DNA of 64,000 nucleotides from Prorocentrum cordatum (taxonomy: Eukaryota > Sar > Dinophyceae > Prorocentrales > Prorocentraceae): assembly GCA_963575745.1 (NCBI GenBank), contig CAUYUJ010016160.1, forward strand, positions 273,178 through 337,177. The letters are read 5' to 3'. How positions within the stretch are numbered: position 1 is the first letter of the stretch; each line of letters starts with the position of its first letter. The translations under genes and the position numbers were made by a program. Below, piece by piece: positions 22,810 through 32,324 of the stretch. The notes under the pieces are model-generated. The model made no database searches and was not told the DNA's origin. It saw nothing but the letters and a program-made list of their open reading frames with translations.

Positions 22810-23330
22810 ACTGCGAGCTCCCGCCTACTCCCACCACGCCCCTAAACAATGGAGCCACTGGGAGGCTCGATTGTCACTGCGGGCTTCGACCACTCCTATT
22901 ACTTCCCTCGTGACATTGGGTAGCTCGCGCGTCTCAGCGGGCGCACATCTTCTGACGTCCCCAATAACAATGATAAGCTCGACAGACGCCGCGGGCACCC
23001 GCGTGGCCTGTCGAGCTCAAGAGAAACAACCTTCGGCATGCGGAACTAGTTGGGGAGTTCAACCCCCTCAGCGGCTTAGTTCATCGGGCTCGCGTGGCAA
23101 AACAATATTTGTTGCTGGTCCCTCTCCCGCTCTTTCAGGATGTTGCTTCCGTTGTCTTGTTTTCCTATGCTTGTGTGTGCGTGTGTGTGTGTGGGGGGGC
23201 TTGTTTCTGGGCCTCCTTGCCGGCCTCCGTGGCAGGGACCTGGACGGGCTTCCGCAGAGACCTTCGGGGGACCTCCGGGGGTCCTCGCGGGACAATTTCC
23301 TGCCCCCCACGCGTTCGGGTCGGACGAGCG
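22810..23330. other. No feature recognised
   Basis: Spacer with a GT/G run near 23177-23200; no supported gene. Confidence 0.35.
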
Positions 23331-23333
23331 GGG

Positions 23334-23400
23334 GGAGGAGGAGGAGGAGGAGGAGGAGGAGGAGGAGGAGGAGGAGGAGGAGGAGGAGGAGGAGGAGGAG
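23334..23400. repeat. (GGA)n microsatellite
   Basis: Pure GGA tract of about 65 bp. Confidence 0.95.
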
Positions 23401-24090
23401 TCCGGAAACGGGGGGTGCACGAAGACTCTGATACACGCAGCTGGCCCCGGCCCGGCCGCTGGGCGCTCCCTCGGACACGCTGGCGCCTCTGGCGCTGGGA
23501 AGCGCCGGAGGAAGTATGCAGAGCGGATTCGCTCGACTCCCCCTGTCCTTTCGTCCGCGACCCGTGCTTTCGCCCGGCCCAGTACGCGCACTCCCTCCCG
23601 AAGGCCCCGCGCGCCCTCATGGTTTTGTGCTCGTGGCGCTGGCCCCCTGCAGATCCAGACCCCCATCCCAGGTAGGTGCGTCAGTTTCTGACCCTGGGCC
23701 GCTGCTAGAAGGCCCCGGGGTCCGAACCCCGTTTCCTGGAGGCCGCAGCCGAAGAGACACGACCGGCGCTATAGTTTGCCGCGCCGCCAGAAGCTTAGAT
23801 TTCCTCAGTCAGAATGGTCCCGTGATGCTTCTCCTGGGGTGCGCTCTGGCCAGAATTCCGAGGCGGATCCAGACATGGGGACAGGAGGTCCAGACCAGAT
23901 ACCAAATACGCCCGAACACTTCGAATTTTCTTTCGGATTGTGTCGGCAGAGCGACACAAGCCGTTGAGGTCCACGGTGCTTCTCCGAGCTAGAGATTGGA
24001 GGTGTCTTGAGCGGGACGCCGAAACAAAAACAGGGGCCCACAAACCTGCCTGGCCCCTCGCGACTGGCTGAGGTGGTGCCGATTCCTTCC
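23401..24090. other. No feature recognised
   Basis: Open in several frames because of composition (158-190 residue ORFs on both strands), with no domain. Confidence 0.3.
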
Positions 24091-24092
24091 AG

Positions 24093-24262
24093 ACCCCCGA
24101 CATCATTTTTTCATAACGTCGACCCCCAGAAGTTTCGACCCATTACCCAGGGCCGATTTCTCATACCGAGTCGTTTTTTGACGGTCCCGAGGCCCGACAA
24201 GGGCCCCCAGAGGCCGAAAATGGCGAACAACCTCCCGTCGTGATTTTTGTTGTTCATCACTC
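24093..24262 (+). repeat. R6 dispersed repeat copy 1
   Basis: Shares an ordered series of blocks with 51080-51262 and 62781-62930: CCCCGACA, CATAACGTC, CCCCCAGAAG, CGACCC, CATACCGAGTCGTTTTT, GGCCGAAAA, CTCGAGGGGGTCTGG. Identity is unknown. In copies 1 and 2 a MITE-2 element follows directly. Confidence 0.65.
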
Positions 24263-24292
24263 GAGGGGGTCTGGGTGTGCTCCTGCCCTCAA

Positions 24293-24556
24293 TCTAGGCC
24301 TCCTGGATGGGGTCCGAGTAGATGGGGTCGGAGGATCGCGTCGCATCGCCGGTGCATCGCCGATGCGGCTCGATGTGGAGCCCGTGATTCCCCACGCCGA
24401 CGTCGGCGATGCATCGCCGACGTCCCCGATGCATCGCCGATGCATCGGCGGTGCATTGGCGACGCGGCGCGATCCTTCGACCCCGTCTGCTCGGACCCCA
24501 TCGAGGAAGCCTCTACGCAACCCTCTGCTCGGACCCCTCGAGGAAGCCTCTACGCA
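24293..24556 (+). mobile_element. MITE-2 copy 1
   Basis: Inverted ends of about 45 bp: left TAGGCCTCCTGGATGGGGTC then CGAGTAGATGGGGTCGGAGG; right, reversed, TAGAGGCTTCCTCGATGGGG. The middle is rich in GATGCATCGCCGATGCATCG palindromes. The right end is tandemly duplicated by about 38 bp (24478-24517 and 24518-24556). No coding capacity. Confidence 0.75.
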
Positions 24557-24727
24557 ACCCTCCCCCCCTGCACCTCGGCATGCAGAGGGCCAGCAGCTTC
24601 TGACTGCCAGTCGCCGCGCGAGGCTAGCCTTCTTCTTGGGCGGGCGGGCCGCTGCCTCCAGGGCGCGCAGTCGTCGTTGTGCGGGCCACTGCCCACGTCT
24701 TTCTCCGTCCTTCCCCAGGCCCCCGCG

Positions 24728-24905
24728 GGAGGAGGAGGAGGAGGAGGAGGAGGAGGAGGAGAAGGAGGAGGAGGAGGAGGAGGAGGAGGAGGAGGAGGAG
24801 GAGGAGGAGGAGGGGGAGGAGAGGAGGAGGCGGAGGAGGCGGAGGAGGCGGAGGAGGAGGAGGAGGAGGAGGAGGAGTAGGATGAGGACGAGGAGGACGA
24901 GGAGG
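24728..24905. repeat. (GGA)n microsatellite
   Basis: GGA tract with GGC and GAGGACG variants toward the right end. Confidence 0.95.
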
Positions 24906-25339
24906 AGGACCACTGGCAACCCAAGAGTCATCGACGATTTTGGAATTGACCCTCCCTCCAAGCTCCCTCTCCATAGGCCCCTACAACGGTTCATTTCCAT
25001 TGAGGGAACTGCCTCTTTGGAAGACAACAGTATGAAGATCCTGAAGCGTGCCAAGACATTGTTCTCTGGACTTCAACGCCACGTGGTAACCTGACTGCTG
25101 CGCTTTGACGATCCAGAACCGTGCCAAAACGCAATTTTCGGGACCTCAACACAGCGAGTCAACATAACTGTTGCACCCACATAATCTTGAATCCTTCCAA
25201 AACACCATGTCTGGTACGTTGATCATGGGAACCCGTGACACTCCTGCAAAGTTCCCCAATCAGTGCTTGCACTGAAGGGGTCTTCGCGGATGTTGCTAGA
25301 GTTGGCGAAAGTACCTCGCCGATGTTGGTGGCACTGGGT

Positions 25340-26440
25340 TCCCGGGTTCTCGGGTTCCCGGTTTCCTGGTCATTGGTTCCGGGCCGATGGTTCACTACGG
25401 ATCTCATTTGCGAGTTTATTACGGATCTCGGTTCCCGGGTTCCGGGTTCCGGGTTCCCGGGTTCCTGATCATTGGTTCCGGGCCGATGGTAATTTATCGA
25501 TCGTACTACCAGTCTCTCTGTCGAGTTCATTACGGATCTCATTCAATGTTGAAAGATTTGGCGAAATTGCCCCGATGATTTTGGTAGCACGTTGGGTTCC
25601 CGGGTTCCCGGGTTCCTGATCATTGGTTCCGGGCCGATGGTAATTGATCGATCTCATTACCGACCTCATTGTCGAGTTCATTACGGATCTCATTCAGCCG
25701 GCCTAAAGTATTGGTCCCATTACCGATCTCAATATCGACACATCGTCCTTTTTTTTCGGTCTCACTATCGATCCTACGACCTAAGTGTCGGTCTCACTAT
25801 CGATCTCAATATCGACGTATCGTCCCCACGATCGATCTCACAATCGATCCCATGATCGATCTCGCGATCGAACTTATTATCGATCTCACTACCGATCTCA
25901 CGGTCGATTTCATTACGGATTTCATTCCATCGACCTGAGTATCGGTTTCACTGTCGATCTCAATATCGACAGATCGTCCCCATTATCGATCTCACAATCT
26001 ATCCCACGATCGATCTCGCGATCGAACTTACTATCGATCTCACTACCGATCTCACTGTCGATCCCACGATTCCTGTTACTATTAAGTTTTTTGTTCACCT
26101 CAATCCCACGATTCACTATCGATCTCATGATCAATCTCACCATGGACCGTTCTCACCGATGGATGGACCGATGGACCGATGGACCGGTCTCAGCATCGAT
26201 CTCATTTCCCACCTCTATCGATCTCACCATCGATCTCACCATCGATCTCACAATCGATCGCACAATCGATCTCGCAAGCGATCTCATTAGAGATCGCACG
26301 AGCGATCTCGCGATCGATCTCCCTATCGATCTCATTGAATCGATTTCACTCTCGGTCTCACGATCGACCTTACAATCGTCCTCTATCGATTCCACTATAG
26401 ATCTCATTATCGATCTCACAATCGATCTCAAGATCTATAT
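25340..26440. repeat. GATC-rich 12-bp satellite
   Basis: Left part (25340-25690): three or four diverged units of GGTTCCCGGGTTCCTGATCA-TTGGTTCCGGGCCGATGGT. Right part (25690-26440): CGATCTCACTAT/CGATCTCACAAT units, mostly 12 bp apart. Because 12 is a multiple of 3, one frame stays open (247 residues, Ser/Ile/Asp/Arg/Leu only), which is not evidence of a gene. Confidence 0.85.
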
Positions 26441-26539
26441 GACTAATTTCAAATCATCCACTGATTGGGTGTTCTCAGGCGTATTGTTGTCTCTTTTAAC
26501 AAAAAACAGCGAGTGTGCGCGGCGCTAACGCGAGAGCCA

Positions 26540-26613
26540 CATTTTGAAAAGAAAGAGCGTGTTCTACCGCTGCTGGCGGAAAACCGGGGGGGGTCACTAC
26601 CGGTTCGAACCCC

Positions 26614-26682
<69 letters not shown>

Positions 26683-27845
26683 ACCCCCCCCCCACCCCAC
26701 CCCCCCTCCGGAAAACCGGGGGGGTCACTACCGGTTCGAACCCCCCCCCCCCTCGAAAACCGAGTGGGGGTGCGGACAGTGGTGGGGACGGTGTTGGTGG
26801 GGACAGTGGTGAGGGGACAGCGGGACAGTGGTGGGGGGGACAGTGGGACAGGAGTGGGGGTGCGGACAGTGGTGGGGACGGTGTGGGTGGGGACAGTGGT
26901 GAGGGGACAGCGGGACAGTGGTGGGGACAGTGGGACAGTGGGACAGTGGTGGGGACGGTAGTGGTGGGGACAGTGGTGGGGACAATGGCGGGAACAGGGG
27001 GTGACAGTGGACAGTGGTGGTGACGGCGGTGGTGGGGACAGTGGTGTGGGGACAATGGGAATGAGGTGGAAACAGTGGGACAGTGGAGGGTACAATGGTG
27101 GGGGGGACAGTGGTGAAGGCGGTGGCGAGGACGGCGGTGGGACAATGGGACAGAGGTACAGTGGGGACAGTGGTGGGGACAGTGGGGACAGTGGTGGGAA
27201 CAGTGGGACAGCTCAGTGGGACAGCGGAGGAGTCAGTGGGACAGTGGGGACAGTGGGGATAGGCAGTGGTTGGGTCCGTGGAGACAGTGGGGAGAGTGGA
27301 ACCGTGGTGGGAACAGTTGTGGGAACAGTGGGAACAGTTTTGGGGACAGCGGGGACAGTGCGACAGTGGTGGGGCCACTGGTGGGGACAGTAGGGGCGGT
27401 GGTGGAACCAGTGGGGACAGCGGTGGTGAGGACAGTGGTGCTGGGAACACCAGTGGGGGATGTGATGCGGCCGGTGGTGGGGACCGGGAGTCGTTTTGCT
27501 GGCGGTGAGTACGGGGGGGGGGGGGGGGGGGGGGGTTCGAACCGGTAGTGACCCCCCCGGTGTTTCCGGATCGGAGGGGGGGGGGGGGGGGGGAGGGGTT
27601 CGAACCGGTAGTGACCCCCCCCGGGGTTTTCGAAGGGGAGGGGGGGGGGGGGGGGGGGAGGGGTTAGGGGAGGGGGGGGGTTTTGAGGGGGAGGGGGGGG
27701 GGGGGGGGGGGGGGAGGGGTTCCAGCAGGGGGGGGGGGGGGATTTTCGGAGGGGGGGGGGGGGAGACCCCCGGGCTCCGGAGGAAAAGGTTGGCAATTTT
27801 CCACAGTAGAGCGGCGGTGGATCACGCTCTCTCTTTGAAAAGGAA
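26540..27845. repeat. Long inverted-repeat structure around a GGGACAGTGG array
   Basis: Left arm: AAAGAGCGTGTTCTACCGCT (26552) then two units of GAAAACCGGGGGGGTCACTA-CCGGTTCGAACCCC (26578, 26713), each running into a C homopolymer. Right arm: the same units reversed (about 27530-27575 and 27596-27645), then the reverse of the first block (27808-27832). Between them, 26765-27460 is an imperfect GGGGACAGTGGTGG array. The C run at 26615-26682 is 68 bases. Confidence 0.75.
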
Positions 27846-28077
27846 CTGCCCTCAATCCGTGAAACTCTTGCGAATGTTTTAAACGAACGTGCGCAGCGTC
27901 GAGGCGAGAGTCGGAGGGGGGGGGGGGGAGACCCCCGGGCTCCGGAGGAAAAGGTTGGCAATTTTCCACAGTAGAGCGGCGGTGGATCACGCTCTCTCTT
28001 TGAAAAGGAACTGCCCTCAATCCGTGAAACTCTTGCGAATGTTTTAAACGAACGTGCGCAGCGTCGAGGCGAGAGTC
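27763..28077 (+). repeat. 165-bp direct duplication
   Basis: The block starting GAGACCCCCGGGCTCCGGAG at 27763 is repeated almost exactly from 27928, including the G homopolymer between. Confidence 0.85.
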
Positions 28078-28390
28078 ACATTTTGAAAATGACCCGCCTT
28101 CAATACGTCAAACTTGCACATTTTTTAACCGAACGTGCGCGGCGCCAAGGCGAGAACCACATTTTGAAAACGGCCAGCCCTCAACCCGTGAAGCTCTTCA
28201 ATTTCTTAAACGAATGCGCGCGGCTCCAAGGCGAGAGCCACATTTTGAAAACGACCCGCCCTCAATCCGCGAAGCTCTTACATAAGAAAACGAATGCGCG
28301 CGGCGCGAAGGCGAGAGCCACATTTTGAAAACGACCCGCCCTCAATCCGTGCGCGGCGCTGAGGCGAGAGCCGCATTTTGAAAGCCGCCC
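27997..28390 (+). repeat. 81-bp tandem repeat with 27-residue coding period
   Basis: TTTTGAAAA recurs at 81-bp spacing (about 27997, 28078, 28159, 28240, then 80 and 53). In frame the units read HILKT-x2-PQ-x-VKL...FLNE-x-AR-x-QGE. The frame fails at the fifth unit because of a 1-bp loss. A lone unit lies at about 26500-26550. No protein family is recognised; a decayed coding repeat is possible. Confidence 0.7.
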
Positions 28391-28527
28391 GCCCTCCATC
28401 TGTGAAACTGTTGTCACCCTTTGATCTTCAGAGTCATCACTTGTGGGGAACTCTCAGGCGAAACGCAGGGCCCGCCCTAAACATTGGCCTCCGGGTGCGA
28501 CGGGGAGAAGTAATCTATGAGGAAAAG

Positions 28528-28805
28528 GAATGGAGGAGGAGGAGGAGGAGGAGGAGGAGGAGGAGGAGGAGGAGGCGTAGTACGCGGAGGCGGAGGAGGA
28601 GGAGGAGGAGGAGGAGAAGGAGGAGGCGGAGGCGCAGGCGGAGGCGGAGGAGGAGGAGGAAGAGGAGGAGGAGGAGGAGCGGAGGAGAAGGAGGACGGAG
28701 AGGAGAGGAGGAGGAGGAGGAGGAAGAGGAGAAGGAGGAGGAGGAGGACGGGGAGGAGGGGGAGGAGGAGGAGGAGGAGGAGGAGGAGGAGCATCAGGAG
28801 GAGGG
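28528..28805. repeat. (GGA)n microsatellite
   Basis: GGA tract with GGC and GAA variants. Confidence 0.95.
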
Positions 28806-29021
28806 GGAGCCCGTTCCTCGGAACCTCTATCCGCGATCCTTGGTCCTCGATCCTCGATTATCCTCCTTCCCCCCGCTCCTCTGCGTGCCGAAGGCCGGCA
28901 GCTACAAGCTCCCCGTCGCGCCGTGAGAGCGGCCAGTGTGTGGGCGGACCGCTGCCTCCAGTGTCTGGTCGCTGCGCCTACCAGTCCACGACCTCATCCG
29001 TTCATCCCCCAGGCCTCCAAG

Positions 29022-29518
29022 GAAGGAGGACGAGGAGGAGGAGGAGGAGGAGGCGGAGGGGAAGGGGAGGGGGAGGGGAGGGGGGGGGGGGAGGGGGAGG
29101 GGGAGGAGGAGGAGAGGAGGAGGAGGAGGAGGAGGAGGAGGAGGAGGAGGAGGAGGAGGAGGAGGAGGAGGAGGAGGAGGAAGGAGGAGGAGGAGGAGGA
29201 TGGAGGAGGAGGAGGAGGAGGAGGAGGAGGAGGAGGAGGAGGAGGAGGAGGAGGAGAGGAGGAGGAGGAGGTGGAGGAGGAGGAGGAGGAAGGAGGAGGG
29301 AGGAGAGGGAGGAGGAGGGAGGAGGGAGGAGGAGGGAGGGGGGGAGGGGGGGGGAGGGGGAGGGGGAGGGGAGGGGGAGGAGGAGGAGGGAGGAGGAGGA
29401 GGAGGAGGAGGAGGAGGAGGAGGAGGAGGAGGAGGGGAGGAGGAGGAGGAGAGGAGGAGGAGGAGGAGGAGGAGGTGGAGGAGGTGGAGGAGGAGGAGGA
29501 GGAGGAGGAGGAGGTTAG
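29022..29518. repeat. (GGA)n microsatellite, longest
   Basis: About 500 bp of GGA with GGGGA variants, the longest purine tract of the window. Poly-Gly, poly-Arg and poly-Glu ORFs (up to 365 residues) across it are products of the repeat. Confidence 0.95.
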
Positions 29519-29624
29519 AGGAGATTGGAGATGCATCGGGCGGGGCGCGCCGCCACACCGCCGCCAGGACGGCCTCCCTCTGCCCCCTCCCCTGGCCACG
29601 GTGGTGGTGGTGGTGGTTGGAGCT

Positions 29625-29830
29625 TCCTGGGGGCCTGAGGTGGCCCAGCACTGGCCCCAGCCAGCAGCAAGGGGGGTCCAAGTTCGAAGTTCTCAGTTCG
29701 AGCAGGTTTTTTTGGTTGTTTACCTTTCTCTCTTCTCCGTGGGCCGCTTTCGGACGCCGGAGCGGTCCCAAAACGGATCCGGGTGCCGTGAACGGTTTTT
29801 GAACGGATTTGTTCTTATCTTTCCGTTTTG
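29625..29830 (+). repeat. R5 dispersed repeat copy 1
   Basis: GGCCCAGCAC..., CCAGCCAG, AAGTTCGAAGTTCTCAGTTC then GAGCAGGTTTTTTTGGTTGTT and AACGGATCCGGG recur in order at 45690-45840. Confidence 0.6.
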
Positions 29831-29939
29831 GCGCATTTTCCAGACCCTTGCCCGCCCCCGGCTTGGAATATTGTTGTTTGTTCAATCCCATGGCGCGCGA
29901 CAGGGCTACTGGGCCGAATTACCGCGCAACAGCGCTACT

Positions 29940-30830
29940 GCAACAGCGCCTGGAGGAATAGGAGGAGGAGGTCGAGGAGGAGGAGGAGGTGGGGGAGGGG
30001 AGAAGGAGGACGAGGAATAGAAGTTGGAGGAGGAAGGTGGGGAGGAGAACGAGGGGCTAAACAAAGGGGAAGCACATGGCTGGAGAAAAAGGAGAGCACT
30101 GGACACGGAGGACAAGGAGGGAGAATGGTGGAGGGAGGACGACGAGGGAGGAGGACGAGAAGGAAAGGGGAGCGCTGGGAGCAGGGAGCGGCGTGAGTAG
30201 ACGAGGGGAAACAACGGGAGGGAGCAGAAGCAGTCACAGAGGCGAAGACGGCCAACAGGGGTCTGCAGGGCGTGCGGAACGGTGGTTCGGGACTGGCGAC
30301 CGAGACAGCCAATGGGGCACGGAGGAACCCAGGGGGCTGATCCGCAGGGCCGACAGTGCCGAAATCAGAGGGTGGGGGAGAAGGGCGCGCTGGCTGGTAG
30401 GCGCGGAGGAGCTGTGCTGGCTGTGGGGGGAGGCATGGGCGCGGCGCTGTGCTCTTTCACCTTGGAAAGTTTGGGGTCACCAAACTGCCCCCTGGCCTCC
30501 GAGTTTCAGCAGCAGCAGCAACAACAGCAGCAACAACATATTTTTGTTGGTCCAGTGGACGGGGGCACATATGTATGATGATATCACCCGCCTGGTAGGT
30601 CGGCGGATTCCAGAGTTGGTGTTTGTGATGCTTCCCAGATACATGCCGCTTCATCGTTCCAAGTACCTGGCGCACGTCGTACCATGTTCTTCCGTACACT
30701 TTTCGGATCAGGGTATTCGCAGTGGCATGTCTGTTCCCGACAGTTCCCGAGTGTTCGTTCGGCAATTACTTCGCAGACTCGGAGGCCCTTGTCTTGGACC
30801 AAAGGACAGATGCCACGGCATGTTTGTTTG
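29940..30830. other. GGA-like G-rich region and CAG run, otherwise unrecognised
   Basis: Degenerate GGA/GAGG text to about 30170 and a CAGCAGCAGCAACAACAGCA run at 30507-30540. The ORF 30076-30882 has no domain. Upstream exon(s) of the glycosyltransferase may lie here but are not identified. Confidence 0.35.
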
Positions 30831-30896
30831 TGTGCGAGTGTGTGTGCGTGTGTCTGTGATTGCACGTATGCGGCTGCTCTAGATGAGGCTCCTAGT

Positions 30897-31220
30897 GGTG
30901 GGCAACTTCACGTGGCAGTTTTTGCTAATCGGAACGAGTTCAGTTTGCCGTTCTTGCTTGCAACAGCAAGTCACAACGTTGGGAGCGTGACAGTATGCGG
31001 CTTCGGAGCTGATGTTGGCCACGGCTACCTGTCGATGGGCCAGACAAAGATGAACCAGTTGCGAGCATGCGTTCTAGAGCATCGTGCTCAGCCGGCAGAT
31101 GTGCTGCTTCTGCCAGACGCCTTTGACTCGATGGTCGTGGCACCCGCAAGCCGCATTTTGGAAGCGTTCGTGTCGATGGAAGCACGATATGGCAGGAGTA
31201 TCGAGGACGCCCACGGCTAA
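30897..31220 (+). CDS. PLOD-type glycosyltransferase, N-terminal exon
   Basis: In frame from about 30897 the translation matches the start of the glycosyltransferase domain of procollagen lysyl hydroxylases (PLOD/LH3): a beta-strand LHVAVFANRNEF, then TVCGFGADVGHGYLSMGQTK, then ADVLLLPDAFDSMVVA with the acidic D-x-x-D motif that binds the metal and nucleotide sugar in this fold, then the helix ILEAF. Family homology should resume at once with the block starting at about 32330, so the true exon probably ends between 31160 and 31185; codons from there to the TAA at 31218 would be intron. The ORF is open back to 30684, but the first part is GT-repeat translation (CASVCACVCDC) and probably not coding. 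Expected role: transfer of a hexose to a protein or glycan acceptor in the secretory pathway. Confidence 0.75.
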   Translation, partial: GGQLHVAVFANRNEFSLPFLLATASHNVGSVTVCGFGADVGHGYLSMGQTKMNQLRACVLEHRAQPADVLLLPDAFDSMVVAPASRILEAFVSMEARYGRSIEDAHG

Positions 31221-32320
31221 CCACCGCCACCCCCTGCCCTTTGGAAGCGCCTGTGTGGCCAAATGTTGGACCGAAGTCTTGGCTACGTGCTCCCCCAGCC
31301 GTTGTGGAACCCCTTGGGGTAACACTTCGGAAAGGAGGGGAAAGGAGGATGCGAGGGAGAAGAAGAAGGAGGAGGAGGAGGAGGAAAGCGAGTTCTCTGG
31401 ATGCCGTCTTGTGGCGTCCTGGGGGCTTCTGTGCGCCGTTTGGGGGTCTCTTGGGGGCCTTTTGTTGGAGTCCATTGGGGGCCGCCTGGGCCCTCTTGGC
31501 TTCTTCTTGGGGGCCACCGGGGGGCTTCTAATGAAGGAGCCTCTTTGCCTTCGGAGGTCGTGCTGAGGGCCTCTCCCGGCATTCGTGTGTCCCCCTCTGG
31601 ACGCTCTCGGGCCGTCTTGAAGGTCCGTGGGGCCGTCTTGGGGGCGTCTTGGGCGGGCTTGTCCTCTTGGGCCGTCTTGCGTGTCTCTTGGGGGCCTTGG
31701 GTCTTCTTGGGGCGGAGCCCGAAAAGGCGAGAACGCTAAAGTCATGTAATCACAATCGAGAAATTACTCGTTCTGGCCTCCTGGAAGTCCTTTTGGGGCC
31801 TTCTTGCAGCGTCTTGGGGGCCGTCTTGGGGCTACCTTGGCCGTGGTGAAGGCGTCTTGGAATCGTCTTGTAGGCCATCTTGGGCCATCTTGACGTCCTG
31901 GAGGACATGTTGGGCCATCTTGGCCGTCTTGGGGAGATTTGGTGTGGACTTTCTTGGACGTTCTGGTCTTTCCGCGCGGCCGTCGGGATCGGCCGAAACC
32001 TCCAGGGTCGGCCGGAACCCCGCTTGGATGCCCGTGGGGATCTCTTGGTAGGCCTCTCGGAGGCCTCTCGGAGAAGTCTTGTAGGTGCCCTGAGCCCCGA
32101 GGGCTCCAGGGACCCGAGGGCGCTCCATCGAAGACCGATTTCTGACCACATCCACCTCTGGATCCTCGATTCTATGATAGGCCCTCGGGGGTGGAAGTGA
32201 GTAGTTGTTCCTTCCCATGGGGCGGGGAAACTGCCCTCCTCCACCTCTGGAAAAACCGCTTTTCGCAAGGCACCTCCGGAAGTGGGTGTGGTCAGAACTC
32301 GGCCTCCTGCTCCAGCTCGT
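31185..32320 (+). other. Intron of the glycosyltransferase gene (approximate limits)
   Basis: The family alignment breaks at about 31180 and resumes at about 32325, so about 1.1 kb must be removed. No GT-AG pair can be chosen with confidence; dinoflagellates also use GC and GA donors. The interval contains a GGA tract (31366-31386), R1 copy h, and near its 3' end an inverted repeat (TTCTGACCACATCCACCTC at 32142, GAAGTGGGTGTGGTCAGAA at 32279). Confidence 0.6.
31410..32100 (+). repeat. R1 repeat copy h, intronic
   Basis: CTTGGGGGCC arms, with core B at about 31712 (GGAGCCCGAAAAGGCGAGAA). A diverged core A-like block lies at about 31545. More CTTGG/GTCTTG arms run to about 32080. Confidence 0.75.
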
Positions 32321-32324
32321 GCCC

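Noticed and set aside
25785-26528. 247-residue Ser/Ile/Asp/Arg-rich ORF, superficially like an SR-type protein
   Set aside because: It is the translation of a 12-bp satellite; residues follow the repeat and no other feature supports coding.
26590-27650. tRNA-like T-arm motif GGTTCGAACC, four times
   Set aside because: There is no acceptor stem, D-arm or anticodon arm at the right distances; the motif is part of a repeat unit abutting homopolymers.
28517-30020. ORFs of 200-365 residues across the GGA tracts (also at 5.4, 24.2, 34.0, 42.1, 50.0 and 60.2 kb)
   Set aside because: They consist of poly-Gly/Arg/Glu or poly-Ser/Pro/Leu and are open on both strands because a 3-bp repeat contains no stop. 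There is no domain and no start context.
30684-30896. N-terminal extension of the glycosyltransferase reading frame
   Set aside because: It contains a TGTGTGCGTG repeat (Cys/Val-rich translation) and shows no family homology; more likely non-coding or upstream of a splice acceptor.
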